Assembly: GCA_018398765.1 (NCBI GenBank)
Contig: JAHBMJ010005716.1
Coordinates: 2,501-66,112, forward strand
DNA from: Chromera velia
Lineage: Eukaryota > Sar > Chromeraceae
Direction of reading: 5' to 3'
DNA: 63,612 nucleotides
Shown here: positions 1 to 12,107 of the stretch, piece after piece
Position numbering within the stretch: the stretch's first letter is position 1
Layout of the letters: every line of letters starts with the position of its first letter
The notes under the pieces: generated by a model
What the model was told of the DNA's origin: nothing
Database searches by the model: none
What the model saw: only the letters and a program-made list of their open reading frames with translations
Program-made: the position numbers and the translations under genes

Positions 1-190
1 GCGACCGAAACAGCCACTGGAGTCTGATCGGGGAAACGCAGCTGCCTGAGAACTACCACGCGAAGAGGGCGATAGGGTATGCTGAAGGCCCGGCAGCACC
101 CAGGAGCGCTTTTGCCCTCACTCAGACCCAGGTGACACTTCTCAACAACAGGTCCGTCGGTCCACCTCTCTTCTTATTCTCGGCGGGAGG
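1..190 (+). CDS. Probable upstream exon of the SNF2 helicase gene
   Basis: Only one forward frame is open from base 3 through this stretch, reading DRNSHWSLIGETQ and onward. Ending at base 190 (donor GTGGGT at 191) leaves phase 2, which fits the single base preceding the TTC codon in the exon at 616. A simpler-looking donor after CAG at 131 would leave phase 0 and break the frame with that acceptor. The exon end is therefore uncertain, and earlier exons lie outside the window. Confidence 0.45.
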
Positions 191-476
191 GTGGGTGAGT
201 CGATCGAGGGGGGGGGGGGAAACGGAGGCGTCTCCTGTCGCTTTTTTTTTCTTTGTTTCTGTCTGACTTTCTCTTTCGCTTGTTACTACTGCGACCGACG
301 GCCTCCATCCCATTTTTTTTGTCTTCCACTACAAAGACGTCTATCTCGTCTTACGATGAGAGGGATGGATGGATAAAGGCCCCGCTGCGATCGACGCGTG
401 CCTACCCCCCGCGGGCGGCAGGAAGCCAGCCAACGGTTCCCTTCCTCAACTTAATTCTCTTGTGCCCGTCCGTCCG

Positions 477-514
<38 letters not shown>

Positions 515-550
515 TGGGTGTGAGTGTGTGTGTGTGTGCGTGTGTGTGTG

Positions 551-615
<65 letters not shown>

Positions 616-2011
616 GTTCGACGAGGAGCACGAGAACCCCAAGGGCTTCCGCCTGAAACTCCGCCCCGAGCAGTTGAGGTCTCTCAACTGGATGGCGAAG
701 AGGGAGATGAGCGCGATCGAGTACAAACCCAGAGTCTCCGAGAAGCCTCTAGACCTTTTGCCTCCTGCAGCTGCGGCTGCCTCTGTCGCCGGGTCGGGCT
801 CCCGTGTTCCCTCGCGTGCCGCCTCAGAGGCAGGCGGCCGAGGGGGTCTCGCGGCTCTTCTGACAGAGGAAGACTTCAAGGAGAGTGCGGAAGAGGAGGA
901 GCAGCAGGAGGGGGAAGCGCGACCCAACGGGCCCTCCGCACTGCCCACCCACGCCGTGACTGAGGCTGAGGTTCCCTCTTCCTCTTCCTCCTCGAGTGCC
1001 CTCGTGATAGCCCCAAACGCCATCGCCCCCCCTGACGGAGACGGCGACGCCAGCCCCAAGTCCTATGCCTCTTCTGCGTTTGCGAGAGTCCACACAGCAG
1101 AATCTGCAGGCATCCAACCGCTGTACAATGAAAAGCATGCGCCTGAGGGGTTGAGAAGTGAGGCGATGAAGCATGCGCTGTCACTCCAGTGGCCTCTCCC
1201 ACTGGTGAAACCGGGACGCACGGAGCGGAGGAGTGAGGGCCCGGGGGCCGACCAGGCCTCCTCCTCCTCGATGGTTCCTGTGGAACCCGAGCCACCAGTG
1301 ACTGGGAAGAAGAAGGAGAAAAGGGGGGGGAAGAAGAAGGGGAGAAACTCGGGAGTGGGCTCCGATCCTAGTGGGGGCAAAACTCCGGAGACACTCTTCG
1401 ACTTCGAGACTGAGTGGGAGCCTGCAGTGATGAAGCCGTTCGTGCCGTTCGATGTCGACAGGGAGAAGGAGAAGGGCAACTTCGTCGTGCCCTTCAGGGT
1501 GTCGTATTCCATCGGCAAGACGGGAATGAAACTGGAGTGCATGCTGCAGGTAGGTAGGTACCTTTCTCCTTTCTTCCTTCGTTCCTTGATTCCTCTCTTT
1601 GGTTGGCTCGCTTTTCTCTGTCTCTGAGGGATGCAACGGAGAGTTTCTATCTTTGGTTTTCGCTTTTGCTTCTTTTCTCGTTGGCTGTATTCCGAGTGAG
1701 GGAAGAAGCTGCGTGCACGACTCGCCTCGGAGTGCAACGCCGGGATTGACCCTGCTGTACTTTCTCTCCACTCACTCACTCATGCATGTAACTGCACTCA
1801 CTCACTCACTGCCTGCACTCAGGTGCGCTACGGGCACTTCCAGAACGCCCGCGCGGGCATTTTGGGCGACGCGGTTGGGTATGGGAAGACGGCGGTGACC
1901 ATCGGCCTGGTGGACACTCACAAGAAGTGGTGCGTGCGTCAGTCAGCCAGGCGGTTTGCGTCTCTTTCCGTGGATTCGATAGACTGACTTACTTGGCTTC
2001 CGACTCATACA

Positions 2012-2051
<40 letters not shown>

Positions 2052-2965
2052 CTCGCCCACCTTTGAAGGGGGCCGGGTTGAGAGGAGTGCACACACAGGT
2101 AGTCCTGTCGAGGGTCTTCAACAAGCGCACTGACTGAAGTGACGACATCTGCGGGTGGCACTCTTTTTCCTTCCTTCCTTCTGCTTTCTCTCACTCACTC
2201 CCTCACTGTTCCCATCTCTGTCCTCTCTGGATCCCTCCCTTCAAGCGGGGGGGAAGGAAACCCGACTGAATGCACCCTCCCTCCCTCCCTCGCAGGCTCC
2301 CTCCCCGGATCCCGAACGAGCTTGCCCCCTTCTACATTCCCACCCGTGCCACGCTGATCATGGTCCCTGCGAACTTGTACAACCAGTGGCTGAACGAAAT
2401 CAAAAAGTTCACACAGGGGGCGGGCCACAAGGTCATTGGGGTCTCCACCGTCACTCCTCTCAAGACGATCTCCATCAAGGAAATCATGGAGGTCAGGCAG
2501 GCAGGCAGGCAAGCAGGTTGCGAGTCAGTCGAGGCATGAGGCGGGGAGGAGAGGAGGCATAAAGAAGATACCGCAAGCATCAAGCGGCTGCCTGGCGGAG
2601 GAAGGTGCAGAAGAGTCCGCTCTCTTTCATCGAGTCTACTCGTCTTTTTTCCCTTTCCATCTCTTCGTTCATTGCTGTCTGTTCCGATTTCCGTCCGTCT
2701 GCATGTCCTCAGACAGAGCTAGCCCCGTCCTTTCTCTCTCATGCATTGACAGTTCCTTCAATGGACTGGGCGTTCAGAATTCAACGCGACAAGCAATTTC
2801 ATCTCCCCCCTCTCTCAATTCTTCTCTTGATGTCTCAAACATTCTCCGTCTGTCTGCTTTGAGTTTGCCCTCTCCTGCAACTCACCCGTTTCTTTCTTTC
2901 TTTCTTTCTTTCTTTCCTTCCGTTTCTTTCTTTCTTTCTTTCTTTCTTTCTTTTCTTTCTTTCTT

Positions 2966-3001
<36 letters not shown>

Positions 3002-3972
3002 CTCCCCCCCTCCCTATGAATCCTCCTTCCCGCCTTCCTCTTGCAGGCCGACTTCGTTGTGGCCACCTACCGTCTCTTCTACTCCCAGCAGTACATGAAG
3101 CGCGTGGTGGCCTTTGCGCGTCCCAAGGCCACGAACGTTTACGACACGCGGGGGTTTTCGGGGAACATTACGAGTGAGGACCCCAGTGCCTACCGCGAGC
3201 GTCTGAGGGAGTTGGAGTCTTTCGTCCAAAAGCACAGGGGGGCCCTGTCCCTCAAGTGGCTCTCCAAGCGCCTGCAGATGCCTGAGGACTTCACCTGTTT
3301 GAACGCCTTCTCAGAGAAGCAGGTTGAAGAAATGGCGCAACCAGCAGAGGAGCAGGCGGGAGAGGCGAGCCCCCGTGTAGAGGCGCGTCGGGCGAAGCAG
3401 AAGGCGTTGCAGGAGCAGAAAGCGATCCGAGAGGCTGAGAAAGCGGCGAAAAAGGGAATCTCAAAGGTGGTGATGGGCAATGCAGCCAGGGCGAAGGAGC
3501 AGGCGTTGAAAGAGTTGCGTGAGAAGAAAGACAGGGAGGGTTCTTTCAAGGACGCTCAGGCGAAAGCTTCGGCTGCGCTGCACATGCCCAAGAATAAACA
3601 GGGGGAGGCGAAGGCAAAGATCAAGCCGAAAGGGAAGAACGTGAGGGATCTGAGGCCTGGCACGTGGACCGAAAAATCGGCAGATGAGGTCCGTTAGAGT
3701 CAAAAGAAGCGGAGAAGGAAAGAGGATCGAAAAACGAAATTCTGCGTGTGTGGGTGGGGGGGGAGGGGGGGGAGGACTTGACGAGACTTCATTTGTTTTT
3801 TTTTGTGCAACCGGGGTGGCTGCTCGTCTTTGTGGTCCTGAGTGGACATTCTCTCCTTCGCCGCTCTCTGCTCACTTTTTTCCTGTTTGTGCTTTTGATT
3901 CGCTCTCTGCTGAATCCAAACTTTACTTCTTTTCCAGCTTAGACCACCCTGTCCACTTTCTTTCTGTGCCCC

Positions 3973-4034
<62 letters not shown>

Positions 4035-5484
4035 TCTCTCTCTCTCTCTGTGTTTGTTTGTCTCTCTCTCTGTGTGTTTGTCTCTCTCTCTCTCTCTCTC
4101 TCTCTGTTCCGATCTATCCATCCATTCACGTGTATGCGTGTGCAGATCCGCAAAGAAGCCGAGATTTGGACAGACGACTTCGGATTTGCCGACTGGTACA
4201 GAAAGGCGGAGATTCAGATGAAGAGGCGCTTCAATCACGGTGACCCGAACGAGCCTGATGACGACGACGATGGGGACGACGGGGGTCCGGCAGACGACGA
4301 TGACGCTGATGTGGTGTGCGTTGGTGAGACTCCGAAGATGCCGATGAACTTGGAGAACGCTAATGCGGAACGACTGGGGTCTCGTCTGTTCCCCGTCTTC
4401 GAGTGCTTCTACTGGAAGAGGGTGGTGTACGATGAGTTCCATGAACTCCTCGGCTCCGATCAGAAAGCGCAGGTGGGCGTGTGGACAGACTCTGTGCTGT
4501 CTTTCTTCCTTTCTGTTGCTGTTTGGGTTTCGAGGGTCTTCAACGATTGTCACGGGCACGTTGAGTCGCAGAAGTAGTATGGAGGGCATGAGACTGTTGT
4601 TGTGGGGCAGTCCTTTTCTGCACGCCCGGTTTCGGTATCGGTGTGTTTGCTCATTCCATCACACTTCTCTTTTTTTTTTGCCGCCCTTCTCTCCCTCTGT
4701 CTCTTGTCTCTGCATAAATCCGTGCACACACACGCATTGATTTATTTCCCTTCTTCTTCCACCCCCTGCATGAATGCATGTGCAGAACGCGGTGAGGGCC
4801 ATCAGGGCTCACTTCAAGTGGGGCCTCACAGGAACTCCCCCAGTGCAGCGGTCGGTCGGTCGGTTGGGGGGGCAGTTAGAGAAGGAGGCAGAGGACTGAG
4901 AGAGAGACATTCAGATTTCTCGCAGTGCACGTGCGTTCGAGGAAAGGTAGGCAGAGCCTTCGCCCTTCGCTTTGCTGGGCTAAAGGACACTCCAATGCTT
5001 CCCTTTGCCTCACTTCTTGTTTTCATGCGACAGAAAGAGAATTGCGTTCCTCACACGATTTAATCACTCCCGAACTCTCTCTTTCCTTTTCCTCTTCCTT
5101 CTGCCCCTGTCGATGCCTTCCCTCTCTCCCTCCAGGCTCCACGACATCCAGAGGGTGGCTGACTTCTTCCACTTCCACCTGCCGGCAGATCAGCGAGACG
5201 TGATGGTGCAGGAACCTGGAACGCAGACGAGAGAGAAGAAATCCCTCTACCCTCTCGAGCAGCAGGTCTGTCTCTCTGCCTGTCTTTCTGCCTGTGTGGG
5301 GGTACGGGCGGGTGCTTCTTTCCTCCCTCCCTCCCTCCATCCCGTCTTCCTGTGGGAGATTTTCGGTGGTGATTCGCCCTTCCTCTTTGGGTGGGGGAAT
5401 GAGAATCCAAAGAATTCCGAAACAGAAAGGGAACAGCCACAAGAAAGAGAGTGTGTTTCGCTGTTTGTTCTGCCTTGCCTCTTT

Positions 5485-5518
<34 letters not shown>

Positions 5519-8500
5519 AGTGTTCCGTCTGTCCCCGCACCCCCTTTCCGCTTTCGCTGTCGCCCTGTTCAAGCAAGCCCCCTTTCTCACTTGTCTGCCT
5601 AGCTGCTTGCTGTTTCACGTCGCTTCATGTTTTGTTTTGTTTCTGGCGTCAGGTGATGGGCCAGCGGTTTTTGAACGAGTACATCCGTGCGAACACGTGC
5701 TCGATCACAAAGGACATCCCCCAGAATGACCACAACATCGGAGTCGTGCTGTCTCCAGGGGAACAGGTGCTCTACCTGAAGACCGCCAGGGATCTCGCAG
5801 CTGGTCCGTCAATATTCTTTCTGTATTGTTCATTCTTGCTGCAGGTCTCTGCTAGACAGTCCGGTCATTTTTCCGTGCCTTATTTCAACTCTACGCAGTG
5901 GAAGGAACAACGAATGCAATCAGAGATTCATTCATGGCCATACCACCGACTTTCTTTCCTTGACTTTTTCTTTTTTCCCTATCCCCTTGCCTCTTTGCCC
6001 TTCTTCCTTCAGGCTTGCGCGTCGACTGGAACCAGGAGCATGGTCTGAACCGTCACGACGCGGCAGCTCTGGAGGGCAGCTCAGGGGAGTCATGGAGGGA
6101 CAAGCTGAGCCTCGAGCAGAAGGCCACGCTGTTGAAAATGTGCACGCACTTCTCCCTCAGGAGTGCTGGTGCGATGGACGGCTCGGGAGCGGCGGGGGGG
6201 GCAGCGAAAGACCCTCAGGCTGAGTGTGTGCGTGTGCTGGCAGACAAGCAGAAGACAGTGCTCCAGAAAGTGAAGTACTTGGGCCAACTGACGAGGGTAA
6301 GTAGTGAAGTAAAGTGAAGGATCGAGAGGGAGGGGCGGCGACGGCTCTGTGTGTGTCTTTCGTTCATCCTGCCCTCTTTCGGCATATTCATTCCTCGCAG
6401 TTTTTCTTTCAAAAGTTCCTTTCTTCCTTTCTTCCTTCTCTTGCGTTGATCAACATCGAACCTGCCTGACGCATGCACTCGACTCGTCTCGACTCGATTG
6501 CAGGTGATCCAGGCCTGCTACCACCACTGCTTGGGGCGTGCGGGCTACTCGACGTACATCCCCCAGACGAGACGGTTCACGCAGGCGACTGAGGGTGTGA
6601 GGGCGCGGCGCGTCAAGGACTTGAAGGCGATGATGGAGGAGAGGGAGAAGAGGATTCAGGAAGGCAGGTTCTCTATGGACGTTGTGGCTGGGAGGGAGAG
6701 GGGGGGGGAGTCCGCAGTCAGCAAGGACGAGGCCATCGCAAGGGGATTCACAAAGGCGTACTGGGGCCTGGTCAGCCTGCCTGCCTGCCTGCTTGTTTGG
6801 TTTTGTGCTTTTTTTTTGCGTAAGACAGAAACGAGCTGGGAGAGAAGGTAGACAGGAGGGGTCGTGTTTCTTCTTTTGATTTTTGTTCTCGTCAGTCTTC
6901 TTCCTGCCGGGGGCCGGTGTGAAGGGAAAGCAGAAAGAGGAAGGGAGAGTATTATGCTTGAAGCGAAATGCTTTTGGTGGCAGAGAAAGATAGCCGAGCA
7001 CACGAGATTGATTGAGGTCAGGAGAAGAGAAGAAAAGAGACGGAAGCTGCATGTCTGCAGGGAGGAAGGACGGCATGGTGCCTTCCCTACCTTTGCTTGT
7101 CGCCTTCGGCCGTCTCTCATCTGCGGCTCTTTCTCTCTTTCTCTCTCGCGCTCCCTTTCTGTCTGCGTACGTTTCTGTGTCCCTCTACAGGTTTCGACCC
7201 TTGCTCCGAATGCGTCCATCGCTCTTGTGGCGAGAATCGACAGAGACCTCCACGAGCGGCTGACGAACTCTCCTTTCGACTCTGTCCTGTACACTCTCCG
7301 GGACCGGATCAGTAAGGAGACCGAGACGTGGTCCGAGATGCTGGACCTCATGCGGTCCCTTCGCTTCTTTGTGTCTTCGATCGACTCCACCGGTCTCTCT
7401 GCCATCCAGATGTGCGAGGAGCACCTGGATATCAACGAGGCTGTGAGGGACAACCAGCCTGGAGACGTGGATGGGAGAAGGGCGAGGGGGGAGGCTGAAA
7501 GAGACAGAGACGGAGGCGCGGTGCTGGGGGGTGGCCAGGATGAGGCTGAAGAGGAGGACGGGGAGGCGGATGTGTTGATGATGGACCCTGGGGAGGAGGG
7601 AGAGGGGGGACAGCGCCGTAAGTTTTCGTACCGAGTGAGTTGCTCCCTGGGTCTTGGGATGATCTCGAAGTACTTTGACGAGAACCGAGTGACCATGAGG
7701 GGGAGGAACCGGTCCCCCTACATGACCTCAATCTCGGATGACACCTGCCTCTGCTACCTTCTGGAGGAGAGAGAGAGAGAGAAGCAACTCGCAGAAATGA
7801 AAGGTTGGTTGGTCTGGGCACACCCACACACACACACACAGAGAGAGAGGGGGGGGGGNNNNNNNNNNNNNNNNNNNNNNNNNNNNNNNNNNNNNNNNNN
7901 NNNNNNNNNNNNNNNNNNNNNNNNNNNNNNNNNNNNNNNNNNNNNNNNNNNNNNNNNNNNNNNNNNNNNNNNNNNNNNNNNNNNNNNNNNNNNNNNNNNN
8001 NNNNNNNNNNNNNNNNNNNNNNNNNNNNNNNNNNNNNNNNNNNNNNNNNNNNNNNNNNNNNNNNNNNNNNNNNNNGGGGGGGGGGGGGGAACACATCACT
8101 ATATCGCTGCTCTCATGATCGATTTCTGTACATGTGTTTGTTGGTTTCGCCATCCTTCACCCACCATCGGGCCCTTTGATCTTTCTTGCTGTCGCTCTCT
8201 TAATTTCCTCCCCTTCTCGGCCGTTTTCGCTGAATCTCATTCATTTCCATGCCACAGTCTGAGATGTGGAAAACGCGATGTCGTCTCCATCTGTTTGACT
8301 TCCCGTTCTACAGGCAGGCAGGAGGAATGGAGGCAAAAATGGATGGATGGATTGATGGATGGACACAGGGATGGATAAGTGGTCTCTATCCGTATGTGGA
8401 TACGGGGAATGAATGATTGAGTGCAGCTGCTGAGGCCTCTCAGAACAGTGGAGCCTCACCCTCTTCTTCCAAGTCCCCGGCTAGATCCTCGGGTGCTGCT

Positions 8501-8689
8501 GCGGCTGCCGCTGCTGCTGCTTCCGGAGGAGAGGGGGGAGGGGGGGAGGAGGCCAACGAGTGCCCCGTCTGTCTGGAGTCTTTGGACGACCGTCGCAAGG
8601 CGATCACCAACTGCGGACACGTCTTCTGTCTCAACTGCATTTCCCAAATCGCACAAAGCTTTAGGTCCGTTGGTTGGTCAGAGGACCTC

Positions 8690-8720
<31 letters not shown>

Positions 8721-10936
8721 GCATGCTTTGTCTGAGTTGTCGTGGTGTTCTTTTGTCTTTGTTGCTTTCTTTCTTTTTGTCTATTGTGTTCATGAAGAAA
8801 AGAAGGGAGAAGAAGAAACATATAGTCTGTCTGTCTGCATGCTGCATTTGTTGTGTCCTGGAGTTTCTTTGATTATGTTGACCTACCAGCCTTGCTGGCC
8901 GTCTGGTTCTGTCTCTTCATTTGCTTTGTTTCCATGGAAGCAACTAGCTGGGATTTCCATCTACTGCTCTTCCTTCCTTCATTGCCGCCTCCTCGACCTC
9001 CTTCCTGGGTTGAGAAAAGGAAGGAACTGACAAGGCGAGGAAGTAACTAACCAAAAGAGCTTTTGCGATGGCATGCGATGATGCGGCTGCTGATCGTGAA
9101 CGACATCATGTGGCAACCTGGCCATCTTTCCGTCCCTCCGCTTGGTTGATATCTCTTCCTTCACTGCTGGAACTTCTGGCTCCCTTCTTCTCGTCCTACG
9201 GCCCCCCCATGAATCCATCCATCCATGCATCGAACAGCTCCATTGTTTTCTCTGTCGCTCTCTCTCTCTCTCTCTCTGCACCAACTTCTCTGCCTGCAGC
9301 CGCCACTGCCCCCATTGCCGCGCGACTGTGTCACTGAACGACATCCATGAGCTGGTGAAGCCCGCGGTGTCCTCTAAGAAGTCAGCAGAGCAGACGACAC
9401 TGCCGGAAGGTTTCACGGATGCGGTCGAGTGGGCCAAGGCGGGCGGCATCGCTCCGACTGGGGCAGCTGCTGCTGCGGCTTCAGGTGAGAAAAAGGGAAA
9501 GGAGGAGGACGAACTGGAGTTCGCAGAGTACTTCAAGATCCCCCACAAGGTGCGGACCGATTTTGCGGCGTACGGCTCGAAGCTCTGTGCGATCGTGGAA
9601 GTGCTCAAACGGATCCGGAGGGACGAACCCAACGCCAAAGCCATCATCTTCTGTCAGGTCGGCAGATAGATAGATAGATAGATAGATAGAGATAGATAGA
9701 GAGAGAGAGAGAGAGAGACTCTCTGTGTTTGACTCTCAGTTGTCGTTTTTTTTTTTTCTTTTCTCCCTGTCTTTCTCTGTTTGCATATGGCGTGAAGAGA
9801 AGAATGGGTGGAAATTAGGTGATTGATTGTCTGACTAAGACTTTTTGTGTCTGTCTGAGGAGGCCTGTGTGGGGAACGTCAGGCCTTTTTGCCTTAAGCG
9901 TGAAGGATGCCACTTTTTGCTTCCCACCAAGCTTGTGCCGAATCTATGAGCAGAGACTGCGGGGACGGATGCAAGGGCAATGAGTTGCAGTTGAAAGAAA
10001 GAAGGAAAGAAAGAAAGGAAGGAAGGAAGAAAGAAAGGAGGGAAGGAAGGAAGGAAGGCCGTCAGTCAGTCAGTCAGCCAAATGGGCGGATTCCCCGACG
10101 GACCTCGTAGCATCGCCTGCAGGCCGACTTTGTTTGTTTGTTTGTTTGAATCTTTGTTTGTTTGTTTGTCTGTTTGTTTGTTTGTTTGAATCTTTGTTTG
10201 TTTGTTTGTTTGAATCTTTGTTTGTTTGTTTGTTTGTTTGTTTGTTTGTCTGTTTGTTTGTTTGTTTGTTTGAATCTTTGTTTGTTTGTTTGTTTGTTTG
10301 TTTGTTTGAATCTTTGTTTGTGACTCCCTCGTTTGTGTGCCTGCTCGCCTGCCTGTTTGTCGACATGCCTGTGTGTGTGCAGTACGAGGATCTGAAGTCG
10401 AAAGTCTCGAGGGCCCTGAACCACTTCTCCATCCACCACTCGACGCTGGAGGGATCAATCCACCTGAGGAGAAAGACCATGGACCACTTTCTTGACCCCA
10501 AAAACACCGTCAGTCAGTCAGTCAGTGAGTCAATGGAGGAATCACGCGGGTTGAAAAACCTGGCAGTTTGTTGTGCAGCGGTGCCAAGAAGAAATGCATC
10601 TTCAAGAGAAGAAGGGAGGAGAGATCATGAAGGAATAATCACGTTTCGTCGTGCCGTCAGATGCCTTGGATTTCTATCGCTTTCCTTTCCTTTCGGAGTA
10701 GAGACGGGAGAAGAGAGCAGGAGAAAACTTGGGCGAGTGAGTGAACGAGCTCCTTCCTTGATGTGGCCGGCCCTCTGTTCGAGGGAGGGGTTGGTCGGGG
10801 GGGCTGCGACGAGTCGAGCATTGTTTCCCTTGATGAAATCGGAACCATGTAGCTGAAAACAGATTGGCTGAACGAACATGTAGGCGGGTCTTTGTCTCAG
10901 TCTAAGGAGGGTGCCAGGTCGCTCACACATTTATCA

Positions 10937-10972
<36 letters not shown>

Positions 10973-12107
10973 CTCCTTGCATTCATGTATTCATTCGTTC
11001 ATAATATACGTGCCTTCAGGAGAATTGGGTCCTTTTCCTTTCTCTGGAGAATTCAGCCTCCGGATCGAATCTGCAAGCAGCCAACCACGTTTTGTTCGTA
11101 CACCCGATGAACGCTGTGAACTCCTTCACGGCCAAAAATTTCGAGTGGCAAGCGATCGGCAGGGTGCGTGGGGCGGGTGAGTGAGGGTGTGCGATTTTTG
11201 TTCTGTCATGTCTGATTGGCTGTGTTTCTGCAGGGCGCCCACTCTGCCTCGCTGTCTTCACTCACCCGCTCGCTCAACTCCAGAGTCTCTCGTCTGTCTA
11301 TTTTTCTCCGAGAAAAAGAATGAAGGAAGGAAGGATTTGAATGATGTTTTCTGCCGCCCTGTTGGTTGTTTTTTCTCTCTCTCTTTCTGCGTGCAGGTGC
11401 GGCGGCAGGGCCAGACCAAGACCGTGCACGTCTGGCGGTTCATCTCCACGAACACGGTCGAGGAGGACATCTGCAGTCTGCTGAAGGATTCAGAGTGGCA
11501 GAAGAGGGCGGAGGAAAGCAAGGAGGCAGCTGCCAAGGCGGCAGAGGGGGACATGGACCCAGAGCTCATGGAAGAGATGGCTGCCGAACGGGGTGCCTCA
11601 AGCTCGTCCTCTTTTTCTTCTTCTTCCTCTGCCGCGGCAGCAGCAGCGTCCTCTTCCTCTTGGTCTTCTGCAGCTGCGGCTGCGGCTGCAGGGGCGGACA
11701 AGGACAAGGCGGCTTCCTCCTCTGCCACTGGAGGTTTGGGAGGATCGGAGCTCCTGGGGATTGAGGAAGGTGAGACGGACTTCAAGAAGATCGAGGAGGC
11801 TCTCTCTGACATCAAACCCGTGGACAAACTCGCCAACGAGACCGACAGCTACGACCCCTACTCTCGTTATCGCCCCACCCGGTATCTCTCCTTAAACACT
11901 TCGGGTGCCTGGAGGCCCCCCCCCGTGTACACACAGGCACATAACCCCTTTGCAGTGCCCTCCTCCACCATGTACGGGACGAGCGGCGGCTTTGCGTACG
12001 GTCGGTACGGGCCGTCGTCCAGGTACATGCAGAGCAGCGACGACTCGGACCTGGACATGTACGGAGATGATGACTCGGATGTGGCGGGAAGTTGTGGCAT
12101 CATGTGA
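1..12107 (+). CDS. SNF2/Rad5-like DNA-dependent ATPase with embedded RING finger (5' partial)
   Basis: Chromatin or repair translocase of the SNF2 superfamily, Rad5/Rad16/HLTF/SHPRH class, where a RING E3-ligase finger sits inside the helicase core. Exons join in frame: 616-1549, 1823-1929, 2296-2491, 3047-3688, 4146-4472, 4786-4850, 5136-5265, 5653-5803, 6013-6296, 6504-6770, 7191-7803, 8427-8664, 9300-9657, 10383-10508, 11020-11163, 11397-12107. From 617 this gives 1763 residues. A further upstream exon is open in frame from base 3 to about 190 (donor at 191 would keep frame). Motifs in order: LRPEQLRSLNWM, Walker A GDAVGYGKT (residues 326-334), VPANLYNQW, DExH box DEFH (722-725), GLTGTPP, C3HC4 RING (CPVC, CGHVFCLNC, CPHC), NSASGSNLQAANHV, and motif VI AIGRVRRQGQTKTVHVW. 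Odd points: GDAVGYGKT replaces the usual DEMGLGKT form; a Lys/Ala/Glu-rich insert lies between motifs Ia/Ib and II; the tail carries poly-Ser/poly-Ala. The family assignment is firm; the exact subfamily is not. Confidence 0.9.
480..612 (+). repeat. (TG)n microsatellite in helicase intron
   Basis: About 130 bp of TG dinucleotides with occasional GG or GC interruptions, ending directly at the TGCAG acceptor of the exon at 616. The tract therefore supplies, or replaces, the normal polypyrimidine stretch of that acceptor. Confidence 0.95.
2895..3000 (+). repeat. (CTTT)n then (CT)n microsatellite in helicase intron
   Basis: Tandem CTTT units followed by pure CT, 46 bases upstream of the TTGCAG acceptor at 3046. 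Pyrimidines are on the sense strand. Confidence 0.95.
3970..4106 (+). repeat. (TG)n/(TC)n compound microsatellite in helicase intron
   Basis: A run of TG dinucleotides followed by alternating TCTC and TGTTTG blocks, upstream of the TGTGCAG acceptor at 4145. Confidence 0.95.
7859..8075. other. Assembly gap (217 N)
   Basis: Run of N flanked by G homopolymers on both sides and a CA/GA tract on the left. It lies wholly inside the intron between exons 7191-7803 and 8427-8664. The phases of those exons match (G|CT), so no coding sequence has to be missing. Confidence 0.99.
8690..8722 (+). repeat. (TGTC)n microsatellite in helicase intron
   Basis: Eight or so tandem TGTC units shortly after the donor at 8665, within the intron that splits the RING finger. 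Confidence 0.9.
10129..10321 (+). repeat. (TTTG)n array with regular AATC interruptions
   Basis: Nearly 200 bp of TTTG tandem units, broken several times by the same GAATC step and twice by TGTCTG. The recurring interruption suggests amplification of a higher-order unit rather than simple slippage. It lies in the intron before the exon at 10383. Confidence 0.95.

Noticed and set aside
253-963. Long plus-strand frame across the TG repeat and the helicase exon in another frame
   Set aside because: It is mostly Cys/Val from the repeat and Arg-rich shadow translation; the true exon frame is the one with LRPEQLRSLNWM.
10129-10321. Possible CRISPR-like array
   Set aside because: Units are 4 bp with no spacers; it is a microsatellite inside an intron of a eukaryotic gene.
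10066-10507. Minus-strand frames rich in Asn, Lys, Gln and Thr
   Set aside because: Pure translation of the TTTG array on the opposite strand.
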